Shown here piece by piece: positions 12,961-25,204 of a DNA stretch of 64,000 nucleotides; position 1 is the stretch's first letter, and each line of letters opens with the position of its first letter. The translations under genes and the position numbers were made by a program. Under the pieces are notes generated by a model. The model was not told the DNA's origin. It saw only the letters and a list, made by a program, of their open reading frames with translations, and made no database searches. This DNA is from Ananas comosus. Its lineage: Eukaryota; Streptophyta; Magnoliopsida; Poales; Bromeliaceae. The stretch is from positions 7,501 through 71,500 of the forward strand of contig NC_033642.1 of the NCBI RefSeq assembly GCF_001540865.1, written 5' to 3'.

Positions 12961-15900
12961 AAACTGGGCCGCCCTAATGAGGTTGCACTTTGGGCATCCG
13001 AATTATAATTTTAGGCCTGGATCGGGTTCACATTCAGACAAGAAAAATGGACCCGTCCAAGCCCATCCCAGATGCAGCCCAAAAGCCTGAGACACTGATT
13101 ACCGTTACCAACTAACCAAAATTAAAATTAAGTTAAAAATTGGCAATTTGAAAGCGTAAAACAGAACTTCATCCATATGCTATAATGCTACACGTACTAT
13201 GTATGTTAATTAAGGTTTTATTTCCCAAGAAAATAAGATTGTAAATGTTCCCTCGATATTTTTAATGAAGAAAAGGTTTAAGTAAAAATCTGTCAAATCT
13301 ACTTATTACAGACGAATTTATTCTTAAAAACAAGAAAAAAAAAATTCATACCGAGTCATTATTAATAACCAAGAAGTTATATGCGTGTAATGAATGGCGC
13401 CTGAGATAAAAATACAACAGATTATAATGCCAGCAAACTGTCATGACTAACACTAATGCATTGCGCAAAACAACTAAGAAAAATCAACACACTCAAAGTG
13501 TACAGTTCATAATAATTTTACAAGGCCCCATATTTTTCTTCTCACCTTAATTTTTCCTCTCCTTAATAGAAATAAAGAATGAAGGATGTAGAGGACATGC
13601 TTTCATATTCATAGAAATTAAGGGAAGAAGAGAGAAGTGATAACAAAATTTTGAAATTAGGGTAGTTTGTTGCGAAATATAGGAATATAAATGAACTGCC
13701 ACATAAAAAAAAAGGGACATCAAAATTTTGAAATGAGAATAAATTAGTTACAAAATGAGAATAGAGGGAATATAGATAAATCATTTTTTTAAAAATAATA
13801 GTAACAAGTTTGTTACAAATAATCTTTTTTAACAATTTATAGAATGGATATAGGAGTATAAATGAACTGCCATAGGACAAAATAGGAATACTCGCGTATC
13901 TATTTAAGAAAATAAATAACGTTTATTTTTAAGAATTAAACAATTCACTCTAATAAAAGACTCGAAACTACTTAATCTAATCTAATATGTCTTATAATAA
14001 CATAATTAATTCGTTGTGCCGTGCTGGGGTTGCTTTTCGCTGGCAGGAGAACAAGCGCCCCAACCAATGTTTAGTGTACAAATGCCCTCGGACAAAAGGT
14101 CCAATGCTTTCAACTGCTGTGATCTGGCCCATTCCAGGCTATCAGGAGTCTTATGTACGCCTAAAAGTTGGGCCTCGTCGGAGTAGATTTGAGCCGCTGC
14201 TCCGCTGACCTCGTCTGTGAGAATTATGGTCAATTGGCTAAAGAATGGAACCTTGGACGCGAACTCCAGAGAATATTCAAGAACATAACGGAATGGGCTA
14301 GGCCCTTGCGCAGTTCAGAGACCTGATATTGTAAACAAGGTCAAAATACATTGAGCTTATGTAAACCATAAATCATTTAGATTTGTCTATCCAACATTTC
14401 AATTTATTTGATTTAACTCGATTAATATCATTTTAATTATAAAATTTAGATTAATTACTTATTTTAATGAACTTATAATTGTGAGAATTGTATGAAATAT
14501 ATTAACTAAACTTGTAAATATAAACAATATATTCAAATTTTAAAGTTAAAGTATCGTTTGTGGGCTCAAGACAAATAAATTTTAAGATTAATTAGTAAAA
14601 TCAAAAAAAAAAAACACAGATAGTAAAATTTAAATGGTGCATAGTTCAAATAAGTTTTATATGTTTTTACCATAAATAAATGTATGTCCGTGGGATAGAA
14701 AATTGTAATAAAATTTATGCTTCTGCCAAGTTACCAACCGCAACCGTCTCCGAGAAGTTGGATTGAAAGCTAAATAATTTTTATTTTAGTATAAAAATGA
14801 AACACTCCAACTTTAGTTTTTAAACCCGAAATTTCAAATTCTAACTCCTAAAAAAAAATATTATAACAATATTATTATTATTTATAATTATTATGCTATA
14901 AAAGAAAGCCTAAGAGTTTTACTGAAAATGAAAAATATTTGGCTATTAAACAATATATTCATTGACTTTATTCTCTTTCGCATAAATTCTCTTTCAATCG
15001 CCACCACAGTACCACTACTCTCTAAGTTGAGAAATGCCTTACTTTTACTTCTGTTCTTGTCTTGAAATATTTATTCTTCCAAAGGTTGGTTTCTATCAAA
15101 AGGGCCCATGTGGGTTGGTTCATGACTACACGTAAATAAAGATAAAAGATCAATGGTTCACAATCAGAATCAGATGTCGGCGGGCCGCCCACTCATGTTT
15201 TATTCATTCTGACTTAAATCGTCCTATAAGACGAAGTCGATTTCCATAGCCCAGCCTACTACTCACCTACATCAGAAAAGAGCAAGAGGGTTGTAGTGTT
15301 GGGCCGAATGAGAGAGCTACCTGCTTTCTTTTATGTTTGCTACCTGGAGTGCAAATTATGCAAGTAGTTAAATTAATACATGGCAATTAAATCTCTAATT
15401 TTTGGCTTTAAATTTAAATAATGGAATTTTGATTACAAATATTGAATTTAATTTTAAATTCAAATTAAAATTTTGATTTCAAATTTTGAAATGTTATTTA
15501 GAGTTTGTGAATTCAAAGTGGAAATTTGTTCTACTTCTAATATTAAGATTTTAAGATTAATGTATTAATATATTAAATTTTTGAATTTTCTTTCTTTCTA
15601 AAATATTTCTAAGAAATAAGATAAATATTTTAAAATATGTAGTTGGTGTTATTATGCCTGTAGTTCTTTTAATATAAATAAATAAAATATAACTACACAG
15701 CGCTTTTCGGCCCTATCTGATAGTCGGACCTAGAATATGTTAGAAGGCCTATTTGCTCGGACGACACCTTGGGGCTATTTTCCATTGTTTTTACAGTGAC
15801 TGGACCCTGCAATAAAGCAAAAGCTAATGAATTTGGCACTGAGCCAAACTTTCAACAGAATTTTGATACCTTAGTAGAATACTAGAATGGCATTTTATTA

Positions 15901-18900
15901 AATATGTCGTAAAGATGAACTTTCGGAAATAGAATGGTTAAATAGGTCTTAAAATATTTTGGAATAAATATGTTTTCAGTGGCTTTTTAAAAGTACATTT
16001 TATTTTATTTTATACATGAAATAGAAATAAGATAATACGTAGTATTGCAACATTACTGATTGAAAAGAAAATTATTGACATTTTGGGTTCAGCTTTAGCA
16101 TGACCATGGTCCACGAGTACCCCGTCCATAGGATGCATGCTGAGGCCCACAGACCTTCAAATGGCTGTTAAGGCTAATCCAAATATCAACCTGTACCATT
16201 TTGATTTTCCGATTCCTGGTTGACATAGCTGGGATGTTTTCGGCCCGGGGCCATTAGCCTATGTAAAGTTGGATAGTAGACTGGAAACCCAAGGACGGCT
16301 ACATGAACTTATATTTTGGGGCTGGGCTGTACCATGACTACAAAGACCTTTGATTTGCCAAAATAAGGACCGAGTAAAGGGCCTATTCCATGGAGTCGGA
16401 ACCTCAAAAAGACCATCCTAAGCTCTCCAATTTGACTTGAAAGGTTTTCTGCCTTGATTTTGTTTCTGCAGTGGCATTGTTTGTTCAAAGTTTCTTCTTC
16501 AAATTGCCACCACTAATCTCTAGGCTAAGAAAAACCCAATCTATATCATCCTCTAACAACAAGCTACCAGTAACATTGAAATATTTATTCTTCCAACGGT
16601 AGGGATCGGTGGCTTTTGTACAATAAAATGTCCTGGCAAAGACAGCACGGCTCACAATCCGGTCCGGTGTCTTCAAAAAATTCCTATTATTGCTAGCTAT
16701 TTCGTATAGTAAGAAATAGAACTTGCTCAAACGACTCTTAATGGTGTAGCTAGACCACGTTCTCGGTTAAAATTGGCCCTAAGCGTCAGAAACACCATTT
16801 CAATGGCCCAGCCCATTACTCACATTGGTGCTCGGTTCTAACCAATCTTCATACTAATGTTGGCCTAAGTATATCAATGGCCTACGCCCCCTATTTTCAT
16901 AAGGTCGCTGAGCTGAAAATGGCAACAGCCTCAAGCTATATCTTGACGGCACTCAATATTTGTATCCACACTAATATTTAGGGTATTTCATGTATAGGTA
17001 GATCATATTCTTAGTTAGAACTGGCCCAAGGAATCATGAACTTGATTTCAGTAGCCCAGCCTACTTTCATAGGGCTCGACATTTGTATCCACACCAATAT
17101 TAGGGTATTTCACGTAGGTGGATCACATTCTAGTTAGAACTTAGAACTGGCCCAAAGATTCATGAATTTGATTTGAATAATCTAACCTACTTTTCATCGA
17201 TATTATCAAAGGCAATAGGGGTTTTGGGCTGCCTTACCCACGCCCTTGGTATTTTTGTTCGTGGTAACTGTGCTTTTAACCCAATCTTCATACTAGTGTT
17301 GGACCTCATTAATATAACCAGAATACACTCTTACTACAACTGGCCCAACACATCATCAACTATACTAATGACCAACCCGCTAATCGCAGGCTGAGAAAGG
17401 GCCCAGTACATCCCATCGTACCTTATTAGGCCTTGTTCACATGGCTATATGATATTGTTAATTACAGCGGGACAAACTATCAAAAATTCATTTCTACAGC
17501 ATAACCCGCTAATCATCGGCCTATGAGACAGAGTTCGCGGGCTGAAAAAGAAGCCCAGCTCCCGCCATTCTTCTCTCCTAGTTTCTCCAACCTTCACAGT
17601 GATGTTGGCTCTACTAAGGAGATAAAATCTATAGGCCGAGAAAGGGCTTAGTCGATGTCATTATTGTATGATGTGGAATTTGTATTACTAAGCCCGCCCC
17701 ATTCAAGCCGGATGAACAAAGGCACTGGTCCAATGTGATGGGGCCAATATCATGCAAGCACAATTAGGCCGGTCTGGTTAAGATCTGAGTTTCTTTGACG
17801 CTCATTGGTCTAAGTTTTGCAATCTTCTAAGTTCTAATCCCTGGGCGTATCTAATGCCCTCCCATCAGATTTAGCCTGATACCCATGTCTAGGCCTATTT
17901 TCCATGGGGGCCCGCTTCTGTACCTATTTTACCCCAAAAAATGCATAGTCCCATTTGTGGACCTTTACAGATTAGGTCGGTCGTCACTGCAGGCCGGGCT
18001 AAATCTGATGATCGAAAGTGGTCAGTTGCACAAACGGCCTTGGTCTTTCAGCAAAATAAAAATTCCTGCCACCAATTTGATCTCGGGCAAAATGAAAGCA
18101 ACCAAAATGAACTCGCCTGCTGTAACATGAGATTTAAATTTCCAATGAGTAAGGGTGCAGTAATATAAATTTTTATTTGCTAAACATTTGATTTATAAAT
18201 GAATTAAGATGCTGTTCGGCCTCATAGATCATATTTTCGTTTGATCAAGCCCAAAGCATTATTAAGATATTGCTAGGCCTTATACAAGATCGTAGTCTTA
18301 GTTTGATCACACTCAAAACATAATAAACCGCGAAATATCACACACTACAGCCATGTCTTTATTGATGCACATGATCTAACAGTCCAGCAAAAAGCCCAGC
18401 CCATGTGATTCCCATACAACCGCCCCAAGACTGCCGAGAGAATGAGCGACGCACAAAGAGGAAGTACAAAGGAAAAAAGAATAAAAAAGAGCTTCTTGGC
18501 AGTTCCAATTAGGCCCACAATTTGCCTAACTCTCTTGTTTTTTTCTATTTTCGTTAAAATCATGTGATTGTAATGTTTCTAGTTAGTCACTAAATAAAAA
18601 CCCTCCGAAATAGCATCAAAATTAAAAGTTTTATTATTCATGGGCCTAACAAACAACAAAACGAGGAATTGCTCAAGCTTTCTATAAAATGACGCATGAC
18701 TCTGTAAATCAAATCCGCATTAAACTTCACATGTAGAGTTAAACTGCGCCTTAACAAAACTTGGTTTGTTGGAATCTTTTCCACCTGATTAGCATGGATC
18801 GCTTCTGAATTGAAAGCTATTCTTCTATCACCATTTCTGCGCCTAATTTTTCCCTGAGCGGGTCGGCCCATTTTCTTAAACAGACCTCTTGAATAAATCG

Positions 18901-19250
18901 GTTCGGGGTTGTTGCTGCTGGACTGGATCCAATATTTATTTTTGGACTGGCTTAAATATCAACGGTTGGGCCTAGTGGTGAAATGTTGTCACGCTACATA
19001 ATAAAATACATACAGAATAGTAAAATGTTAACAAAAACTAATACAATCGAGAAGCCGTAGCCCCTAGGGCGTGCGCTTTAATTAAAAAGTACATCACATT
19101 TACATTTACAATTACAATTAAAATAAAGATGATCAATAATTCTCGCAAGCACAACTGGGCCGGCCTGGTTAAGGCCTTAGCATCTTCTTTGCTTATAGGT
19201 CCGGGCTTCGCTCCTAACCACATGGGGCCTAGCCAGTATCCACGCCCTGC
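12961..19250. other. Gene-free region dense in GGCCCA/TGGGCC words
   Basis: No gene was recognised. About 25 or more GGCCC/GGGCC-type words (often TGGCCCAA, AGCCCAGCC, TAGGCCT) are spread on both strands in otherwise AT-rich sequence, with diverged internal repeats: about 13640-13890 (TATAAATGAACTGCCA twice), 16953-17195, 17754-17797 against 19145-19191, and 18225-18315. TGGGCC/GGCCCA is the plant site II element bound by TCP factors in promoters, but here it is not tied to a gene start. The open frames of 70-105 codons lie across repeats and are not supported. Confidence 0.6.
16953..17195 (+). repeat. Diverged tandem repeat, unit about 123 bp
   Basis: Copy 1 (about 16953-17074) and copy 2 (about 17077-17195) share ATTTGTATCCACAC, TAGGGTATTTCA.GTA, TAGTTAGAACT, ACTGGCCCAA and CTACTTTTCAT-like words in the same order. 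More distant relatives appear near 16740-16890 and 17280-17380 (CAATCTTCATACTA.TGTTGG). Confidence 0.75.
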
Positions 19251-19652
19251 CATAAAATCATTTGGACGGGCTTGGGTTTCGCCCTTCTATGCGTTCCTTC
19301 GGGCGGGAAGCCTAGGCAAAACCCAAAGTCCCTCGTTCGAAAATACTCTCGTGTACCTCAATCCGCCGTCTCCTTTCGCCCTCGGATCGCTCGATTTCTT
19401 CAATCGAATACACTCCCCTTCGAACGCAGGATTCCTTCAATCCAAAAACCCTAGTGAAATCCTCTCCTCGCCCCTCCCCTTCGATGGCCCGATTCCTCCT
19501 ATCGACCAACCCTAGAGCCAACCCCTCCGTTCCCTCCGATCTCGCCCGATTTCTCCAATCGAGAAACCATGGGGCGAACTTTAGTTAGATCGCTCGATCC
19601 TGTTTGTGGAAACGAAGCTTCTTGTTGGAGCCAAGGTTTCTGAACGGAAGAG
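19250..19652 (+). promoter_or_regulatory. Candidate promoter and first exon, plus strand
   Basis: A locally GC-rich, pyrimidine-rich block with telo-box words (AAACCCTAG near 19447, CAACCCTAG near 19507), as in leaders of plant housekeeping genes. It ends at a plausible donor (GGAAGAG|GTAATC, near 19652). It contains short frames beginning MARFLLST and MGRTLVRS and a degenerate repeat of a CGATTTCTTCAATCGA-like unit. No downstream coding exons were recognised before CYP707A (opposite strand), so the transcript is unproven. Confidence 0.3.
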
Positions 19653-20052
19653 GTAATCAATCTACTCGTGTTCCTCGATGTTGAAATCTCTTTTATTCAG
19701 CTCTTAGTTTTATTTTCTGTGCTAGGGTGTATTCTACTTAGATTGCTTTATCATGTATGCGGAAACTCTCTCAATTGGAGGCCGAGAAAGGTTCTCATTA
19801 GGGTTTCTGGTGGGTAGAGTTAATTTATCTTTTCGTGTTCATTGATTGTGAAATTTCTTAATTCAACTCTTTAGTTTCAATATATGTTTGGCCATTTCAT
19901 GAGTTGATATCATTTGTCGTGATTTAATGATGAATCCATGTTTTTTGGATTTTCGTGTGCATCTATTTCAGTATTTTCTCTCAGAAATTATGAACCCTAC
20001 ATTCAGACAGCACTGCTTTCTCTCAGAGACCACGACTTTAGATTCACTTCCA

Positions 20053-20101
20053 TTTCTTAACTAGATTATTTTTTTTTGAGAGAAGTTTCTTAACTAGATT
20101 A
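20053..20101 (-). mobile_element. Tail-only SINE-like insertion with 16-bp duplication
   Basis: Bases 20053-20068 and 20086-20101 are the same 16-mer (TTTCTTAACTAGATTA). They flank a 17-bp insert, TTTTTTTTTGAGAGAAG, whose reverse complement CTTCTCTCAAAAAAAAA resembles the 3' end of the SINE family in this window (pyrimidine run, then A tail). It reads as an extreme 5'-truncated retro-insertion on the minus strand. Confidence 0.7.
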
Positions 20102-20539
20102 GATGAATCTATGGTCCAACGCTAGCATGGATCTAAGGTTGATGATGAGATTGCCTCGTCGAGCCAAATTTAGATAGGTGACCCTGAGATCCGAGCCTTC
20201 TTCAGGTGGTATAATCTGCTATCTTTTTTACTAACTTTACATGTCTCTTCATGGCATATATCTGCTCTGCATACGATTTTTAAGAAATGTAGATTAATTG
20301 ATCACCAAGTGAGTCAATAGGATAGCTGCCGACTCTTCTTAGAAAAAAGTTTACAACGGCAGCAAGACTACTCAAGTTTAGCTAATGACAAGGATAACTT
20401 TCCTCTTCTTCATCTTTCCTCTTCCTGTACTACAGACACTGTCTATTGTAGATGCTTTGTAATAAAAGCATTGCAGCGGACAAGAAAAGTAAGCATCAAA
20501 CCAGGAAATTTGAATTAAATTTGGCCTTTCTCTTCAGCC

Positions 20540-20660
20540 ATTTGGGTTTGGATTGGCCTTCCCTTCACTTAAATCAAATCAGGTTGGACATATGTTTACC
20601 CATGTAATGTTATTATTTGAAAGCTAACCCAACTTACCCAATCAAGTACACAGGAGTAGC
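20540..20660 (-). repeat. Dispersed repeat, inverse partner of 10150-10275
   Basis: The reverse complement matches 10150-10275 with scattered differences: TACTTGATTGGGTAAG, then CAAATAATAACATTACATGG, then AAGTGAAGGGAAGGCC. The two copies are about 10 kb apart in opposite orientation. Class unknown. Confidence 0.7.
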
Positions 20661-21130
20661 ACTATCCGATGAGGCGTATCTTCTCTAAAAAGTCATATCT
20701 ATTGCTCTTTATTCTGATTTTATTGATTGATCGCCAGAATCTACAGTTCCTCTCAGAAAACCTCCTCTAATGTTTCTTTTACAATTCTTTCCAACGGAAA
20801 AGTTATAAACAAATGTAGAAACGAAGACACGGTATGATTCCCTTCCTTGGGATATTTTGTTGTCCGTAATGGATCATTCTTTCTTGTAAAGATCCAGACG
20901 GATATGTGCTTTGCAGTGGAAGAGGCTTTGCATCTCCCACTTTCAACTGTGCTATTTCTACTTGCGTAGTATTACTAGTAATTGCTTCAAATAGTATGAT
21001 TTCCTGCCTTTGGAACTGCAATCACTTTCCTCTGCATCAACTTAACCTTGCGGAGGTGATGCGTGCATTCTTTGACTGCAGTCGTCTTGTATTTGGCAAC
21101 AATTCTGATGAAGTTGATGCGGACGTGGAA

Positions 21131-23562
21131 TCAAATCTTGCGCGAGAAAGTCATGGGCAACCCATTCAGCGGCAGAGCGAAAGGTCCAAACTGTATTCCA
21201 CTCTGCAATCCTGATACAGACCACCTGACGGAGGAAAATACAACATCCACACAAGCAATCAGTCAGTCTTTCAGAAGAAATCTGACTATGCACATATTTT
21301 TTAAAAGTTAATATAGCTGACATTTGCTGTGAAAAAATACGGCTAGACATTGACGGGCTAGTTGTTATTGACATTTGTAGGAAATATTAGATGATCGTGA
21401 AATGACGTTGTCTTTGGGCCAGGATACCGACCTGTATTTGGTCGTGAGGTGATGGAGCAGGACCAGCATCTCCAGCTTGGCCAGCTCGTTACCAGGGCAC
21501 GAGTGGGACCCATTTCCAAACGGCATGAAGGTATTGGGCTTTGGAGAAACCTGAACAAGGTTCGGGAGGAAAAAATGTAAGAGACGATCCACTTTGGTCT
21601 CAGCTTTGCGTACAAATTAACGCCGCACAATATAACCCTTTTGTTCAAATGTTTATGTTTTTTTTTTTTTTTTTTCCCCCCCCCCCTCATTTCTCTTACC
21701 TCAAATCTGGAGGGATCAAACTTTTCTGGGTTGGGAAAGTTGTCGGGGCTGTGATGAATGTTTCTGAAGAGTGGCATCACTTTCCATCCCTTTGGAATGA
21801 GATACCCTGCATTACCAAATAACCGCAAGTCAAACCAAGGGACGCGACAAAATGCAAGTTGAAAGAAGAAGAAGAAGAAGAAGAAGAAGAACCGACCTTC
21901 GAGCTCGACATCTTGCACAGCTTCTCTGAAGGTGAAGGATAGGATAGAGGCGACCCTCATCGTCTCCTGAATTACCCTCGAAGTCATCGGCATCCTCTTG
22001 GTATCAGCCCAACTCAGAGACTTCTCTTCCTCATCCACTACTTTGCTGTTCATGATTTCCTCCTGCTCTTCCTGGCCAAATGATCAGAGCAGATCAAAAT
22101 CAGATTTTTTCCCATCAATATATTAATTAATAAGAGAATGCATGGGGGAGGGACAGGGAGAGAGGAGGTTACAGTGACGGCTTGCAGGACGGCGGGATTC
22201 TCTCCAAGGAACTTGACGATCCAGGTGAGCACACTTGCTGTAGTATCTCTCGCGGCGAAGATGACGCCAATGATGTTGTCACTGATCTGCTCTTCGGTGA
22301 GGGCTTCCTTAGCCTCCATGAAAGACCTGAGCAGGCCGCCGGCATCGCCGACCTTCTTCTCTCTCCGGGATGAGATGATCTTGGCCACAATCTGGCCCAG
22401 CTGCTTCCTCGCCTTCATTGCTTTGTGGAAGAGGGTTCCGGGCAGGTTGATGGGCATGGAGTTATAGCCCTTCTCCAGAGTGTAGTAGCACTGCTTCAGT
22501 TCCTCCATGTACGAAATTTCATCCTTGCCGAATATAGACAGGAGCGCCACATTCAATGCATACTGAAAAAGGGTAGCACACGAGGTACGGGAGTAGAGTG
22601 AGAATCACCATTCCAACTACACAGTATGTTGCCATGTTGGGGGCAGAAAGGGTGTCTATTTGGACCGAAAAAGATGCCAACAAAATCCAACTGAATCAAA
22701 ACTTTTAATTTTTTTGCAAACTGGTTTGATTTGGGTTCCCAATTTTCTGAAGACCAAATTTTCCAAACCTTTCATCTCAATCTTTCCCTTCCTACCACCC
22801 CCTAAAGCTCGCTGCCGTGCCGCCTCTTCCATTTTTTTTAATTTTATTTTTGTTTTTGCATATGGAATGTTTTGTCGACTTTGATCNTTTTTAGTCCTTG
22901 GATGGAGAGATGTGAGGTTGAGATGATGGGGGTAGGTGGTGGTAGGTGGAATGGTGTTTGATCCAAGGGCTATTTGTAATCAAAAAGTAGATCTAATGGC
23001 TAAAAAAGTGATAGCAACATGGGGATGATACTTGTAAAAGTATTCTAGATCAACTCTATATATATATATATTTAAAAAAAAAAAACTCGCTCAACCGGTT
23101 TGGTAAACTGACTTGAAACCGGAAAACGGATCAACCGGGGTCCGGGACAGGTTTGAAATTTTCCCGGTTCGGGACCAAATTTTTGGCCGGTTTCACCCCT
23201 GGACAAGAGTGGCGGTGGGAAGAAGAAGATTGGGGGACTGACCGTCTTCATCTCCTGGAAGGTGTTGACCATGCGGCCGTCCCAGGAGCGGAGGGCGCAG
23301 AGGGCGACGGATTCAATGTTGGGGACGAAGCCTCGGATTCCGTCTGGCATGAAGGCGCGGAGGACGAGGCGTCTGAGGCGGGCGTGGTACTCCCCCTGCT
23401 GGAAGAAGATGGCCTGGGGGCCCAGCATGCACTCCTTACTGGCCGGAAAGGTGGGCTTGAACAGGTGAGCCCGCGTGACCAGAACCAGCCTGGCCGCCTC
23501 CGGGCTCGACACCATCACGCAGGGGCACCCCAGTATGTGGGTCTTGAAGATCGACCCGTACC

Positions 23563-23598
<36 letters not shown>

Positions 23599-23976
23599 AA
23601 TACATAAATTATACATGGGCGAGCGAGGTAACAATTTGGACCACCCCTCACAGCGAATTAGTAAAGCATCAGTCGTTGATTTTCGATCTACTGCTGACCT
23701 CTTCTGTTTGAGGGCGAAGAAGATGTTGGGGTTGCTGTTGGAGTAGAGCTGGAAGGTCTCTCCGATGTAGGGCCAGCCCATGGAGCCCGGCGGCAGAGGC
23801 AGCTTACGCGCCGGCGCTGTGGCAGCGGCGGCAGAAGCGGAGGAAGAGAAGGCCCTCAGGGCCAGACGATACGCGAGGTAGAGGAAGAGGAGGCATGCGA
23901 TCATCAGGACGGACGGCAGGAGCAGCGAGGATGAAAGGATTGCGGTAATGGAGGAGGTATAAGCGCTGGGACTCAT
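21131..23976 (-). CDS. CYP707A: ABA 8'-hydroxylase, cytochrome P450 CYP707A, complete
   Basis: CYP707A enzymes start abscisic acid breakdown by hydroxylating C8' at the endoplasmic reticulum, setting ABA level in seeds, drought recovery and dormancy. Seven exons join in frame: 23976-23699, 23561-23243, 22562-22173, 22071-21897, 21806-21700, 21550-21432, 21224-21131, giving 493 residues, slightly above the usual 465-480. Seen: a membrane anchor (about 16-45), the proline hinge [17 protein letters not shown]-helix AARDTT (302-307), ExxR (E365-R368), the FDPSRF motif, and heme loop [10 protein letters not shown] with Cys441. The ending [18 protein letters not shown] resembles family C-termini. 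All introns are GT-AG. Odd points: the intron 1 acceptor abuts a TA microsatellite, and introns 4 and 5 carry GAA and homopolymer tracts; intron 2 holds an N and a repeat. Which CYP707A paralogue is not decided. Confidence 0.96.
22575..23160. mobile_element. Repeat-derived sequence inside CYP707A intron 2
   Basis: Intron 2 is the largest CYP707A intron and looks repeat-derived. About 22888-23070 carries CTTGGATGGAGAGATGTG.GGTTGAGAT-like sequence, resembling the inner part of the element at 31983-32212, and ends in TA-rich DNA (CTCTATATATATA). About 23080-23210 has CCGGTTTGG, CCGGTTCGGGACC and CCGGTTTCACCCC words of another unknown repeat. The N at 22887 lies at the left edge of the first piece. 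Confidence 0.45.
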
Positions 23977-24151
23977 TGCTGCCGGCCACCGAAAGCCGGA
24001 GGAGGAGAGAGGGGAAGGGGAAGGAGGAGGAGAGGGGGAGGGATCGAGTTACTCTCGGCTGCTGATCAGGGCCTGGTTAATAATGGCTTTCAGTTCAGTT
24101 TTAATCTAGTTGTGGTGGTGCTGCGTGGGGCGGAAGGGAGAGACGGAGAGG

Positions 24152-24160
24152 TATTTATAA
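24152..24160 (-). promoter_or_regulatory. TATA box for CYP707A
   Basis: The minus strand reads TTATAAATAC here, 176 bp upstream of the CYP707A start codon, the only good TATA match in the proximal promoter. It predicts transcription starting near 24120-24130 and a leader of about 145-155 bases. Confidence 0.7.
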
Positions 24161-24540
24161 GGGACGGAGTGGGGGAAAGGGGCAAACTAATACAGCTCGA
24201 AGCCACCCATAGAATCCCGCTCCAGCTCACTCGATCCTATGAATACCATTTGAATGGCGTGGTGAAAGGGAGTGGAAGGAGGAATTCTACACTGTCATAC
24301 TTGCACCATGTCATCAATAACAAGCCAATCACATTCCTTTTTTTTAAACAAAAGTACAATAAAAATATTTTTTTACAATCATAATGGGACGTATATTCAT
24401 AAAAAGATTAATTTGATTGGTTTGTTACGCCACGTCACTAATATACCCGTTACATTCTAGAATTTTTCGAGTGGAAGGGCGAGGAAACCGGGTAAGAGAG
24501 CGAGAGCAGGAGATGGGATGGGTGGTGAATCGGGCGAGCG

Positions 24541-24577
24541 ACACGTGTCGGTCAGCGCTGGGTATCGAGAGTTGACC
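24541..24577. promoter_or_regulatory. Palindromic ABRE/G-box and W-box upstream of CYP707A
   Basis: ACACGTGTC at 24541-24549 contains the palindrome CACGTG (24542-24547), the ABRE/G-box core bound by ABF/AREB bZIP and bHLH factors. It lies about 566 bp upstream of the start codon. A W-box core TTGACC (24572-24577), bound by WRKY proteins, follows closely. CYP707A genes are generally ABA-inducible, so an ABRE would give feedback control; its action here is inferred. Confidence 0.6.
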
Positions 24578-25204
24578 GAGCTACCAAAAGTGAGTCCTAG
24601 ATTTGGTGAGGATTTTAAACCTGCTGGTACCTCCTCCTCCTCAGAAGAAGTCGGATCAGTTCCAGAGTGAACTGACCAATTGCTATTAAAGAATAATTAA
24701 AAGATACGTTCTTTCCATATTCTAGTTCAATGTTTTTTTCTTTCTTTCCTTTTATAAGAAGTTTTTTTAGTTTCCAGTTGTATGTATGGAAACGGGGCGG
24801 GTTGGTTGAATCCTTTTTGATGTTTCGGGGTTATTTGAATTGAATAGTTCTGAGTTTCAGCTTTTAATATCAAATTTGATCCTGTAAAAGTTATCACCAA
24901 TATTTAATCTGCATATTCAACAATCAATTTTCTCGGTAACATTGTTTGATAATGAAGTATTACTGTTTGACGGAAATTTGTTTACCAACGTGCATGTAAA
25001 GTAACAATTTATGTTTTCTTTCGCTAAATTGAGTGCTGCTACCCCAGCCACGATTTTACTTGGGAATATTTCAGAGCCAAATAAACTTGAGGTGATAGCA
25101 TTTATGCCGAGTAGTAAATTTCGTTAATAATTGTGGTGTTATTGTTTTCCACATGCCAGTTGTAATTTGTCTCCTAGAGAGGGAGAGTGCGGATTTAAAT
25201 CATC

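Larger units (their letters stand above)
19653..21130. other. Intergenic; one tail-only insertion, one repeat
   Basis: Holds the insertion at 20053-20101, the repeat at 20540-20660 and the likely 3' untranslated region of CYP707A just below 21131. No coding sequence or RNA gene is seen; open frames of about 70-110 codons are antisense or downstream shadows of CYP707A exon 7. Confidence 0.5.

Noticed and set aside
19129..19515. 128-codon open frame on plus
   Set aside because: Pro/Ser-rich translation of a GC-rich leader-like block with internal repeats; no recognised domain and several overlapping frames are equally open.
23153..23599. 148-codon plus-strand frame, acidic and Gly/Glu-rich
   Set aside because: Antisense shadow of CYP707A exon 2.
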